Assembly (NCBI RefSeq): GCF_000332995.1
Contig: NZ_BANS01000053.1
Span: 1-44,242, forward strand
Direction of reading: 5' to 3'
Length of the DNA: 44,242 nt
DNA from: Gordonia amicalis NBRC 100051 = JCM 11271
Lineage (GTDB): Bacteria; Actinomycetota; Actinomycetes; Mycobacteriales; Mycobacteriaceae
Shown here one piece after another: positions 16,583 to 23,820 of this stretch. The stretch's first letter is position 1. Every line of letters starts with the position of its first letter. The translations under genes were made by a program, and so were the position numbers. A model generated the notes under the pieces. That model was not told the DNA's origin. It saw only the letters and a list, made by a program, of their open reading frames with translations, and ran no database searches.

Positions 16583-17209
16583 TCAGCGCGCGGTCAATGC
16601 CTGACCGAGGTCTGGGCGGTATCCGACGAGGTTGAGGGCGTACTGGCCGTAATCCTCGGCGACCTCGGACGCGGTCCGCGGCCCGTCCGGGCGGAACCAC
16701 ACCGGGATCCCGGCGCACATCAGGAGGACCGCGGTGACTGCCTGGTGCACGCGGTCGATGTGGAATAGTCCCTGGTCGACCGCTCTTTCGGCGATGTCGA
16801 TGAACTGCTGCTCCTGGGCGTCGCGCGAGCCGACGACACGCTTGCGGTCGATCTCGCCCAGGTAGCGCAGTTCCGTGTTCGCCACCAGGCATTCGCGCGG
16901 CTTCTGCGCGGTGTAGAGGGCGTGTGCGACGACGGCTGCGCGCCACTGTTCGACGGGGTCCTTGCCGGCCCGGCGGATCGCGTTGCGGGTCGCGGTGAAC
17001 TGTTCGTCACTCGCGGTGCGGAGGATCTCGACCAGCAGATCGGACTTGTTCTCGAAGTGGTTGTACACGTTTGCGGCGCTGCAACCAGCGCGATTGCCGA
17101 TGGTGCGCATCGTCGCGCCGTGGAATCCGGCGGTGAAGAACTCGTCGAGCGCGGCGTCGAGGATGCGGTCGCGGGATGCGGCGGTGGCCGATGGCGATCG
17201 GGTGTTCAT
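16583..17209 (-). CDS. TetR/AcrR family regulator of the acyl-CoA operon
   Basis: 208 aa. N-terminal helix-turn-helix at residues about 13-58 (DRILDAALDEFFTAGFHGATMRTIGNRAGCSAANVYNHFENKSDLL), typical TetR with the YxHFxxK signature. The C-terminal ligand domain contains one conserved-looking CLVANTELRYLGE helix and probably binds an acyl-CoA intermediate. It is encoded on the same strand immediately upstream of the operon and lies between two copies of one palindrome (16552-16566 and 17305-17319), so autoregulation and repression of both flanks are likely. The ligand cannot be deduced. Confidence 0.93.
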   Translation of the reverse strand: MNTRSPSATAASRDRILDAALDEFFTAGFHGATMRTIGNRAGCSAANVYNHFENKSDLLVEILRTASDEQFTATRNAIRRAGKDPVEQWRAAVVAHALYTAQKPRECLVANTELRYLGEIDRKRVVGSRDAQEQQFIDIAERAVDQGLFHIDRVHQAVTAVLLMCAGIPVWFRPDGPRTASEVAEDYGQYALNLVGYRPDLGQALTAR

Positions 17210-17304
17210 CCGCTCAGGGTAGGGCGGCGTGGTTCCGCCAGCAAGAAAGCGGATTCGTGGGTTGGTTGACGCTCCCAGGAGCCCAGTTTATGGTGTAGAT
17301 CACA

Positions 17305-17319
17305 TGAACGTACGTTAAT
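17305..17319 (+). promoter_or_regulatory. TetR-type operator between tetR and the SnoaL-like gene
   Basis: TGAACGTACGTTAAT with a perfect 10-bp palindromic core AACGTACGTT (17307-17316). Located 96 nt before the TetR start and 37 nt before the plus-strand SnoaL-like gene, so one bound dimer pair could control both. Confidence 0.75.
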
Positions 17320-17355
17320 ATTCCGCTGTCCGACGTCGAACTCTGGAGGATGCGC

Positions 17356-17850
17356 ATGAGCATGAGCACCGAACCCGATCTGGCTGCGCGGTTGACGCGC
17401 CTCGAAGATCTCGAGGCGATCCGCGCGCTGGACGCGCGATACTGCCGTCACCTCGACGACGGGAACTGGGATGACCTGATGACTCTGTTCACCGACGACG
17501 GTGAGTTCGACGGCCTGTCGAACCCGCGGGGCAGGACCGAGATGCGCGCCTTCTTCGCAGGACTCGCCGATGGCGGCCTCACCTCGTTCTGGCACTTCAT
17601 CACCAACCTCGAGATCGAGATCGACGGGGACACGGCTGTTGCCCGGTCATTCCTCTGGCAGCCGTGCGTCCTCGACGGTGTCGCGTCGATCGCTGCCGGT
17701 CGCTACACCGACGAGCTGGTCAAGCAGGACGGGCGGTGGCTCTACCGCGTGAAGAGGGTGCGCTTCCATTTCTTCGGCCCGCTCGCCGACGGATGGGACG
17801 AGAATCGGTTCGCGCTCGACTCGGCACGTGCCGCGGCGGTCAATCCCTGA
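17356..17850 (+). CDS. SnoaL-like / NTF2-fold protein
   Basis: 164 aa. Start ATG 17356 is preferred because GGAGG (17345-17349) is 6 nt upstream; ATG 17350 would abut the ribosome site. The N-terminal LEDLEAIRALDARYCRHLDDGNWDDLMTLFTDDGEFD is the classic opening of the SnoaL_4/NTF2-like family. These small cone-shaped proteins act as dehydratases, isomerases or hydrolases on polyketides, steroids and aromatics. It shares the operator with the TetR gene, so it probably belongs to the same catabolic pathway as the minus-strand operon, where an enoyl-CoA hydratase-like step is otherwise missing. Confidence 0.88.
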   Translation: MSMSTEPDLAARLTRLEDLEAIRALDARYCRHLDDGNWDDLMTLFTDDGEFDGLSNPRGRTEMRAFFAGLADGGLTSFWHFITNLEIEIDGDTAVARSFLWQPCVLDGVASIAAGRYTDELVKQDGRWLYRVKRVRFHFFGPLADGWDENRFALDSARAAAVNP

Positions 17851-17926
17851 TCGGGCCGTCGCGTACCGGTGAGTGGGCGGAAACCACTTCGCGTCCGGCC
17901 GTCGTCGGTAGGGTCGGCCAGGTGTG

Positions 17927-17940
17927 CAGTCAGTTGACTG
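17927..17940. promoter_or_regulatory. Small inverted repeat before the SDR gene
   Basis: CAGTCA-GT-TGACTG, two 6-bp arms, overlapping a TTGACT sequence 38-43 nt before the SDR start that could be a -35 element. No convincing -10 follows at 17 nt. Weak operator candidate. Confidence 0.3.
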
Positions 17941-17977
17941 ATCACGGACCCGACATCTACGGCAGACAAGGATCGGC

Positions 17978-18790
17978 ATGGCGCGTTTGGCGGACAAGGT
18001 TGCGTTCATCACGGGCGTCGCCCGAGGACAGGGCCGAGCCCATGCGGTACGGCTCGCGTCCGAGGGAGCGCAGATCATCGGCGTAGACGTCGTCGGACCG
18101 CTTCCGGGCGTTCCGTATGATCCGGCCACCGAGGACGATCTCGCCGAGACACAGCGGTTGGTCGAGGACCTCGGCGCCAAGGCCATTCTCACCCGCTGCG
18201 ACACAAGAGATCTCGACGGTCTTCGGGCCGCGGTTGCCGATGGGGTCGAGGCGCTCGGCGGGCTCGACGTCGTCGTCGCCAACGCGGGTATCTGCATCCC
18301 CGAGACCTGGGACGAGGTGACCCCGCAGAGCTTTCGCGACACCATGGACATCAACGTGACCGGCGTCTGGAACACCGTCACCGCCTCGGCTCCCCACCTC
18401 ATCGGCCGTGGCGGGGGATCGGTCGTCCTGATCAGTTCGCTCGCCGGAAAGAAGCTGCAGCCGTTCATGGTTCACTACACGACAAGCAAGCACGCGCTCG
18501 TCGGGATGTCCCGCGCCTTCGCCGCGGAGTTGGGGCAGCACGACATTCGTGTCAACACCGTCCATCCCGGTGCGGTGATCACGCCGATGGGCTCGGGCCG
18601 CATGGTCGAACGCATCGAGGAGACGAACAAGGCCAACCCACGCCTTGCCGGGATGGGCATGACCTTCCTCAACCAGTTCGCCGCCGAGGCCGACGAGGTC
18701 GCCGGCGTGGTGGCCTTCCTGGCATCGGACGAGTCGAAGTTCATCACTGCCGAGGAGATCTCGATCGACGGCGGCGCGCAGCATTTCTGA
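17978..18790 (+). CDS. Mycofactocin-type SDR family oxidoreductase
   Basis: 270 aa. Rossmann motif TGVARGQGRAHAVRLA (residues about 12-27), NAGICIP and catalytic YTTSKHA. The insert after strand 2, with YDPATEDDLAETQRLVEDLG, is typical of the actinobacterial SDR subgroup that uses mycofactocin for re-oxidation of tightly bound NAD(H). Likely oxidises a secondary alcohol, possibly a 3-hydroxyacyl intermediate of the neighbouring acyl-CoA pathway (inference). An oddity at the 3' end: the last 19 bp (18772-18790) are imperfectly duplicated at 18795-18813, across the LacI gene stop. Confidence 0.92.
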   Translation: MARLADKVAFITGVARGQGRAHAVRLASEGAQIIGVDVVGPLPGVPYDPATEDDLAETQRLVEDLGAKAILTRCDTRDLDGLRAAVADGVEALGGLDVVVANAGICIPETWDEVTPQSFRDTMDINVTGVWNTVTASAPHLIGRGGGSVVLISSLAGKKLQPFMVHYTTSKHALVGMSRAFAAELGQHDIRVNTVHPGAVITPMGSGRMVERIEETNKANPRLAGMGMTFLNQFAAEADEVAGVVAFLASDESKFITAEEISIDGGAQHF

Positions 18791-18809
18791 TACGCGGCGC
18801 GCAGCCCTT

Positions 18810-19829
18810 CTAGGTGGTTCCGCGCGCCATCAGCTCGACCGGCAGGCGCCGCGACTCGACGTCGCGTCCCGCGATCAGATCCAGCAACCCGCGCACCGCG
18901 GTCTGCCCGATCTCCAGGGCGGGGGAGTGGATCGTGGTGAGCGGCACCGGAAGCTGCGCGGCGATCGGGATGTCGTTGTAGCCGACGAGGGCCAGGTCCT
19001 CGGGGACACGTAGTCCGAGGTCGCGGGCGACGCCGAGCACACCGACGGCGATGGTGTCGGACACCGCGAAGATCGCCCGCGGCCGGTTCGGTGCGTCGAG
19101 CAGAACCTGCCCGGCCTCGGTGCCGCCGCGCACCTCGAAACTCGATGCGACGACCCGCGAGTCGGGAAGTTCGATACCTGCCGCCGTGGTCTCGGCCCGG
19201 AAGCCGGCGAGTCGATCCGTTGCCGTCGTCGCGTGAGCGGGACCGGCGATGACGGCGAGGTCGGTGTACCCGCGATCGATCAGGTGCCGTGCGGCGAGGG
19301 CGCCGCCGCGCACGTCGTCGCCGCCGACGAAGGGGAGTCCGGCGTCTGCATGCCTGGTCAGAGTCAGCATCGGTACGCCGCCCACCCGCAACGAGGCGAT
19401 GAACTCCCGGCCCGGGCGATGCAATCCGCTGAGGAGGAGGCCGTCGACCTGCCGTCCCACGAGCAGTTCGATGGCCGCACGCTGGGCTTCCGGGTCGTCG
19501 GGTGGACTGGACAGGAGCACCGAGTAGCCGGCGCGAGTGGCCTCCTGCTCGATGCCCTGGTAGGTCGTGGCGACCACGCCGTCGGTGAGTCGGGTCATCA
19601 CGACGCCGAGGGTGGTGGTCTTGCGGGTGCGGAGACTCGCCGCCCAGAGATTGCGCTGGTAGCCCAACTCGTCGGCGACCTCGCGGACCCTCAGTGCCGA
19701 CTCCGACCAGCCGTCGGCGGGTTCCGACTGTCGCAGCACCCGAGACGCCGTCGACACATGGACCCCCGCGCGCCGGGCGATCTCCTTGAGCGTCGGCGTC
19801 CGCTGACCACCGGCCACGCTGGTCCCCAT
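18810..19829 (-). CDS. LacI family transcriptional regulator
   Basis: 339 aa. DNA-binding head TLKEIARRAGVHVSTASRVLRQ (about 14-35), then a periplasmic-binding-protein-like sensor: TTLGVVMTRLTDGVVATTYQGIEQEA, RQVDGLLLSGLHRPG, DLAVIAGPAHATTATDRLAGFR, ALVGYNDIPIAAQL. LacI members normally bind sugars or similar small effectors. It is divergent from glutaryl-CoA dehydrogenase and converges on the SDR. Two back-to-back AACGTTCTCGC repeats in the intergenic region are the likely operators. A LacI regulator next to gcdH is not the usual pairing, so its targets may be elsewhere. Confidence 0.92.
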   Translation of the reverse strand: MGTSVAGGQRTPTLKEIARRAGVHVSTASRVLRQSEPADGWSESALRVREVADELGYQRNLWAASLRTRKTTTLGVVMTRLTDGVVATTYQGIEQEATRAGYSVLLSSPPDDPEAQRAAIELLVGRQVDGLLLSGLHRPGREFIASLRVGGVPMLTLTRHADAGLPFVGGDDVRGGALAARHLIDRGYTDLAVIAGPAHATTATDRLAGFRAETTAAGIELPDSRVVASSFEVRGGTEAGQVLLDAPNRPRAIFAVSDTIAVGVLGVARDLGLRVPEDLALVGYNDIPIAAQLPVPLTTIHSPALEIGQTAVRGLLDLIAGRDVESRRLPVELMARGTT

Positions 19830-19886
19830 TCCTGTCGAGTGCCTCTGTTGACGCTGCGCGTCGGAGCCCCTACGTTAGTCCATGCA

Positions 19887-19908
19887 AACGTTCTCGCAAC
19901 GTTCTCGC
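19887..19908. promoter_or_regulatory. Tandem 11-bp repeats between lacI-type gene and gcdH
   Basis: AACGTTCTCGC occurs at 19887-19897 and immediately again at 19898-19908. Each begins with the palindromic AACGTT. An 11-bp period puts both copies on the same DNA face, fitting cooperative binding by the LacI-type protein. They lie about 50-70 nt before the gcdH start. Confidence 0.5.
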
Positions 19909-19956
19909 CGGACTTGTAGGATCAGTTCTACGCCGCCCGACTCCCCGGAGGTTCCG

Positions 19957-21129
19957 ATGTCTCGCCCCAGCACTCTGACCCAGCTCTTCGCCCTGGACTC
20001 GTTGCTCGACGCCGACGAGATCGCGATCCGCGACACCGTCCGCGACTTCGCCGACGCGCGTCTGCGGCCGCACATCGCCGACTGGTTCGAGGACGCGAAA
20101 CTCCCGGCCCGCGAGATCGCCAAGGAACTCGGTCAGATCGGCGCGCTCGGTATGCACCTCGAGGGCTACGGCTGCCCGGGCATGAGCGCCACCGCCTACG
20201 GTCTTGCCTGCCTCGAACTCGAGGCGGTCGACTCCGGTATCCGCAGCCTGGTGTCGGTGCAGGGCTCGCTCGCGATGTTCTCGATCCACCACTGGGGTTC
20301 GGAGGAGCAGAAGAACGAGTGGCTGCCGCGCATGGCCGCCGGTGACGCGATCGGATGTTTCGGCCTGACCGAACCCGATTTCGGGTCCAACCCGTCCGGC
20401 ATGCGCACCAACGCCAAGCGCGACGGCGGTGACTGGCTGCTCAACGGCACCAAGATGTGGATCACCAACGGCTCGATCGCCGACGTCGCGGTCGTGTGGG
20501 CCCAGACCGATGAGGGCATCCGCGGCTTCGTGGTCCCCACCGACACCCCCGGGTTCTCCGCGCCGGAGATCCACAAGAAGATGTCGCTGCGCGCGTCCGT
20601 GACCTCCGAACTCGTCCTCGACAACGTCCGTCTGCCGGAATCCGCTGTGCTGCCGAAGGCGCAGGGCCTGCGCGGCCCGCTGACCAGCCTGGGTGAGGCC
20701 CGGTTCGGCATCATCTTCGGCGCGATCGGCGCCGCCCGCGACTGCCTCGAGACCGCCATCGACTACGCCCGGTCCCGCGAGGTCTTCGACAAGCCGCTCG
20801 CCGGGTACCAGCTCACCCAGGCCAAGATCGCCGACATGGCACTCGAGGTCGGCAAGGGGCATCTGCTGGCCTACCACCTCGGCCGTCTGAAGGACCGCGG
20901 TGAGATCACCCCCGAACAGGTGAGCACCGGCAAGCTCAACAACACCCGAGAGGCCATCAAGATCGCCCGCGAGTGCCGAACCATCCTGGGCGCCAACGGC
21001 ATCACGCTCGAGTACCCGGTCATCCGGCACGCCAACAACCTCGAGTCCGTCCTCACCTACGAGGGCACCTCCGAGGTCCACCAGCTCACCATCGGACGTG
21101 CCCTCACCGGCGAAGCCGCGTTCCGCTGA
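19957..21129 (+). CDS. gcdH: Glutaryl-CoA dehydrogenase
   Basis: 390 aa from ATG 19957, with GGAGG 5 nt upstream. Oxidises and decarboxylates glutaryl-CoA to crotonyl-CoA plus CO2 in lysine, tryptophan and glutarate breakdown. Compared with other acyl-CoA dehydrogenases it has the GCDH hallmarks: Arg96 in GIRSLVSVQGSL (equivalent to the Arg binding the gamma-carboxylate in human GCDH), LTEPDFGSNPSGM, and GANGITLEYPVIRHANNLESVLTYEGTSE, where Glu369 is the catalytic base. It stands alone, divergent from a LacI regulator, with a long inverted repeat starting 3 nt after the stop codon. Confidence 0.93.
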   Translation: MSRPSTLTQLFALDSLLDADEIAIRDTVRDFADARLRPHIADWFEDAKLPAREIAKELGQIGALGMHLEGYGCPGMSATAYGLACLELEAVDSGIRSLVSVQGSLAMFSIHHWGSEEQKNEWLPRMAAGDAIGCFGLTEPDFGSNPSGMRTNAKRDGGDWLLNGTKMWITNGSIADVAVVWAQTDEGIRGFVVPTDTPGFSAPEIHKKMSLRASVTSELVLDNVRLPESAVLPKAQGLRGPLTSLGEARFGIIFGAIGAARDCLETAIDYARSREVFDKPLAGYQLTQAKIADMALEVGKGHLLAYHLGRLKDRGEITPEQVSTGKLNNTREAIKIARECRTILGANGITLEYPVIRHANNLESVLTYEGTSEVHQLTIGRALTGEAAFR

Positions 21130-21131
21130 GG

Positions 21132-21200
21132 CAAACCCACCCCTTTTCCGCAAACCCACCACCCACTCGGGGGTGACTTTGCGGAAAAGGGGTGGATTTG
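21132..21200 (+). terminator. Very long inverted repeat after gcdH
   Basis: Arms of 23 nt (21132-21154 and 21178-21200) are complementary with a single mismatch, around a 23-nt loop. The right arm ends with GGGGTGGATTTG. The free energy must be large. It starts 3 nt after the gcdH stop codon, so a terminator is the simplest reading, but the A4/T4 tracts inside the arms and the length also suit a mobile intergenic element. Confidence 0.6.
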
Positions 21201-21250
21201 CGAGCTGGACGCGTGGAGATCGTCCAGTGCACTGAAACCCCGTTCAGGGG

Positions 21251-21274
21251 GTTTGCACACGGTAAGTTGGGTAC
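21251..21274 (+). promoter_or_regulatory. SigF-type promoter of the GAF-ANTAR gene
   Basis: GTTT-N14-GGGTAC, a full match to the SigF/SigB pattern, about 70 nt before the start codon. The -35 overlaps the right arm of a small hairpin AAACCCC-loop-GGGGTTT (21235-21254). Confidence 0.55.
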
Positions 21275-21342
21275 TCGGGTCCACACAGCCGCGGCGGCCG
21301 GACGGTCCCGCTACGCCCCGCCCGCCGGGAAGGAGTCCGATC

Positions 21343-22026
21343 GTGACCAACGCGAACGACGACGTCCATCTTCGCATCGCGGAGATGGCTCGAGAACTGC
21401 ACGGGGACGAGGCCGACGATGAACTGGTGGCCAAGACCATCGTCGAGGGTGCGGTGTCGGAGATCCCCGGTGCCCAATACGCCGGACTCACGGTCGCGAC
21501 GGATCGACGATCCATCGAGTCCTTCGGTTCGACGCACGAGATCGCAGAATTGCATGATCGCATCCAGGCGGAGGTCGGTGAGGGACCGTGCCTTTCGGCT
21601 GCCCTCCACGACCGGGTTGTCCGCGTCGACGACCTCGAGAAGGACGAGCGGTGGCCGGAGTATCGGAGTCGCGCGATGGACGAGGTGCCGATCCGTTCCG
21701 TGCTGTCCTTCCAGCTCTTCGCCAACCAGAACAAGATCGGTGCGCTCAACCTCTTCGCGGACGAGCCACAGGTCTTCGACCTACACGCCGAGGACATCGG
21801 CGTTGTCTACGCCACCCACGCCGCGTTGGCCTGGAACACCATCAAGAAGGACCATCAGTTCCACAGCGCCCTCGCCAACCGCGATGTGATCGGCCAGGCG
21901 AAGGGCATCCTGATGGAGCGTTTCAGCATCGATGCCGTGGCAGCTTTCGAGCTGTTGAAGAGGCTGTCCCAGGAATCGAACACCAAGCTCGTCGAGATAG
22001 CGCGGCAGATCACCGTGAAGAGGTGA
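21343..22026 (+). CDS. GAF and ANTAR domain RNA-binding regulator
   Basis: 227 aa from GTG 21343 (AGGAG 7 nt upstream); the longer open frame from 21253 lacks coding character. GAF sensor domain at about 35-155 (SVLSFQLFANQNKIGALNLFAD), ANTAR at about 165-225 with the conserved NRDVIGQAKGILMERFSIDAVAAFELLKRLSQE. ANTAR domains bind paired RNA hairpins and prevent transcription termination; GAF domains sense small molecules or redox state. It carries its own SigF-type promoter and lies next to a STAS protein and a SigF-type sigma factor, so it likely acts in the general stress response. Confidence 0.93.
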   Translation: MTNANDDVHLRIAEMARELHGDEADDELVAKTIVEGAVSEIPGAQYAGLTVATDRRSIESFGSTHEIAELHDRIQAEVGEGPCLSAALHDRVVRVDDLEKDERWPEYRSRAMDEVPIRSVLSFQLFANQNKIGALNLFADEPQVFDLHAEDIGVVYATHAALAWNTIKKDHQFHSALANRDVIGQAKGILMERFSIDAVAAFELLKRLSQESNTKLVEIARQITVKR

Positions 22027-22050
22027 CCTGCCGGGAGAGCCGGCGGACTT

Positions 22051-22494
22051 CTACTCGAAGGCGGCGAGTTTCGTTGTACTGGGACCGATCTCACCTTCGG
22101 TGAGCTCGCGTCCGGCGTCGTCGACGGTGTCGAAGATCCGTACGTAGGATGTCATCCCGCAGATCTCCAGTGGACGGCTGACGGTTCGTTCGCCCACCAG
22201 GACAACAGGAATCGATCGCTCGGTGGCGTCGTCGACGAAGGTCTGAAGCAGTACGAGTCCGATCGCGCCGAAGAAGTTCACCGCGGAGAAATCCAGGACG
22301 ACGCCGTGAACTCGATCACGCGCGACGCGGTCGAGGGCGGCCGCGAAGTCGGCGGCCGTCTCACGGTCGACACTGCCGGAAAAGCGCTGTACGCAATAGG
22401 ATCTCGCGGAATCGAAGCGCCTGGAGAATGATGTCGACGGCCCGCTGCCGGTGTCGAACGCCGAACGGAAGACTGTCGAGGTGGTGAGTGGCAT
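22051..22494 (-). CDS. STAS-domain anti-anti-sigma factor-like protein lacking the phospho-Ser
   Basis: 147 aa. The STAS fold is recognisable from CVQRFSGSVDRETAADFAAALDRV and VVLDFSAVNFFGAIGLVLLQTF (65-86). In typical antagonists (SpoIIAA, RsbV) the corresponding loop is DSSG, and its Ser is phosphorylated by the anti-sigma kinase; here it is Gly76-Ala77-Ile78-Gly79, so phosphorylation control is lost. Two cysteines (34 and 112) are present; mycobacterial RsfA is a known redox-controlled relative. Converges on the GAF-ANTAR gene and is divergent from the sigma factor. Probably sequesters an RsbW-like anti-sigma factor, perhaps under redox control (inference). Confidence 0.85.
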   Translation of the reverse strand: MPLTTSTVFRSAFDTGSGPSTSFSRRFDSARSYCVQRFSGSVDRETAADFAAALDRVARDRVHGVVLDFSAVNFFGAIGLVLLQTFVDDATERSIPVVLVGERTVSRPLEICGMTSYVRIFDTVDDAGRELTEGEIGPSTTKLAAFE

Positions 22495-22910
22495 GGATTG
22501 CTCGTCTCAGTAGGAGGCGTGCCGAGCGATCGATCGACGATCGAGCCCGGCCAGTGTCCGGCGCCGGTGATGGCGCGAGACCCCAAGTTCACGATCGTCC
22601 TCAACGGAGATAAGCCGTGATGTCGCTTGAGCCGAGGAGCCCTGGGTGCCCTCTCGCTCTTACTGCGCAGCTCCTACCTGAACCGCACTCCTCACCCTAC
22701 GGGTGTTTCGAGTGCCGAACAAGGTCGAGAAGGTTACGTTCACCCGCTTCGGAATCTCGCATGGTGAGACGCCGGAGGTGGACGTGCGACGAAGAACATG
22801 ATTGTCTAGTAGCGATGCGCGTCGAGTCGCGTGCGCGCATTGCAATCCATGCTAGATGGGGCAGCAGTCAGCCCATCGGTCGCAAGATCAGAACGTCTGG
22901 GTGGTGACAA
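22495..22910. promoter_or_regulatory. 416-nt divergent gap between STAS and sigma factor genes
   Basis: No gene is supported here; short frames lack codon bias. Both promoters must lie here. A 7-bp hairpin (ATGCGCG…CGCGCAT, 22815-22840) lies about 70 nt before the sigma factor start. I found no GTTT-N14-16-GGGTA match on either strand, so the sigma gene itself does not look autoregulated through that motif. Confidence 0.5.
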
Positions 22911-23720
22911 ATGGCGGCACAAGAACGCGCCGAGCACGATGATTACAGCGACGTCCTCCCGATACTGCGTGAGATCCGCAGTGAACGCGACGACGATTTA
23001 CGTGCGAAGAAACGCGACGAAGTGATCGAGCGGTGTCTACCGCTCGCCGATCACGTCGCACGACGGTTCTCCGATCGTGGCGAACCGGTCGACGATCTCC
23101 GCCAGGTGGCGCGGATCGGTCTCATGCACGCAGTCGACAGATTCGATGTCGAGCGTGGCAACAATTTCCTCGCTTTCGCCGTCCCGACGGTGATGGGCGA
23201 GGTCAAGAGGTATTTCCGTGACAGCACGTGGTCGATCAGAGTGCCACGCCGTGCGCAGGAGGCCTCACTCAACATCGCGAAGGCCAGCGAGGAGCTGTTG
23301 CAGTCCCTCGGTAGGTCGCCACGACCGAGTGAGATCGCCGAGCACCTCGGACTACCGGTCAGCGAGGTCATCGAAGGGATGGTCGCGCGGTCGGCGTACA
23401 CGGCGAGTTCCATTGATGCCGAGGCGGGTTCGTCCACCGACGGCTGGACGCTCGCCGACACTCTGGGCGACGAGGACGAGCGACTCGACATGATCGAGGA
23501 GTTCGTGACCCTCCAGCCGGCGGTCAAGCGGCTCACCGAACGCGAACGGACGATCCTCACCCTGCGGTTCTTCCGTTCGATGTCCCAGAGCGAGATCGCC
23601 CGGCATGTCGGGATCTCGCAGATGCACGTGTCGAGGCTTCTCACCCGGATTCTCGACACGCTGCGTGAAGAGGTTGCCGACGAGGAAGAGTACGAGGCGC
23701 CCCTGCTCAAGCACGCGTAA
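22911..23720 (+). CDS. sigF: SigF/SigB-family RNA polymerase sigma factor
   Basis: 269 aa. Region 2 at about 40-110 (RCLPLADHVARRFSDRGEPVDDLRQVARIGLMHAVDRFD, FAVPTVMGEVKRYFRDSTW), region 3 (VPRRAQEASLNIAKASEEL…LGRSPRPSEIAEHLGL), region 4 (LTERERTILTLRFFRSMSQSEIARHVGISQMHVSRLLTRIL). This order and wording match mycobacterial SigF and Bacillus SigB rather than SigA or ECF factors. It should direct RNA polymerase to GTTT-N14-17-GGGTA promoters; six matching or near-matching sites lie at 21-32 kb. Control is expected from the RsbW-like protein at 25754-26179 and the STAS protein next door. Confidence 0.93.
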   Translation: MAAQERAEHDDYSDVLPILREIRSERDDDLRAKKRDEVIERCLPLADHVARRFSDRGEPVDDLRQVARIGLMHAVDRFDVERGNNFLAFAVPTVMGEVKRYFRDSTWSIRVPRRAQEASLNIAKASEELLQSLGRSPRPSEIAEHLGLPVSEVIEGMVARSAYTASSIDAEAGSSTDGWTLADTLGDEDERLDMIEEFVTLQPAVKRLTERERTILTLRFFRSMSQSEIARHVGISQMHVSRLLTRILDTLREEVADEEEYEAPLLKHA

Positions 23721-23763
23721 CCACTGCGGTCAATACCAACTGCGGTCATACCAACTGCGGTCA
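23721..23763. repeat. Three tandem copies of a ~15-bp repeat
   Basis: CCACTGCGGTCA (23721-23732), CCAACTGCGGTCA (23736-23748) and CCAACTGCGGTCA (23751-23763), 15-bp period, starting right after the sigma factor stop. Probably replication slippage; copy number could vary between strains. Confidence 0.8.
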
Positions 23764-23781
23764 CACGTTCGGGTACTGAGG

Positions 23782-23808
23782 GCCCGCGCCGGAGGCATCG
23801 GCGCGGGC
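23782..23808. terminator. Bidirectional terminator hairpin between sigF and the alcohol dehydrogenase gene
   Basis: Perfect 10-bp arms GCCCGCGCCG (23782-23791) and CGGCGCGGGC (23799-23808), 7-nt loop, between two convergent genes. No T-run. Confidence 0.7.
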
Positions 23809-23820
23809 TCTCGGTCTCGG

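Noticed and set aside
17350..17355. ATG 17350 as start of the SnoaL-like gene
   Set aside because: It directly abuts the GGAGG ribosome site, while ATG 17356 has proper spacing.
19870..21162. 430-codon minus-strand frame opposite gcdH
   Set aside because: Mirror of gcdH codons, rich in Gly/Val/Asp from reversed codon bias; runs through the long inverted repeat.
22815..22840. 7-bp hairpin before sigF as an attenuator
   Set aside because: A short GC stem in GC-rich DNA with no alternative pairing or start-codon overlap; likely chance.
22617..22907. Open frame of 96 codons between STAS and sigF
   Set aside because: No codon bias, no ribosome site and no recognisable motif.
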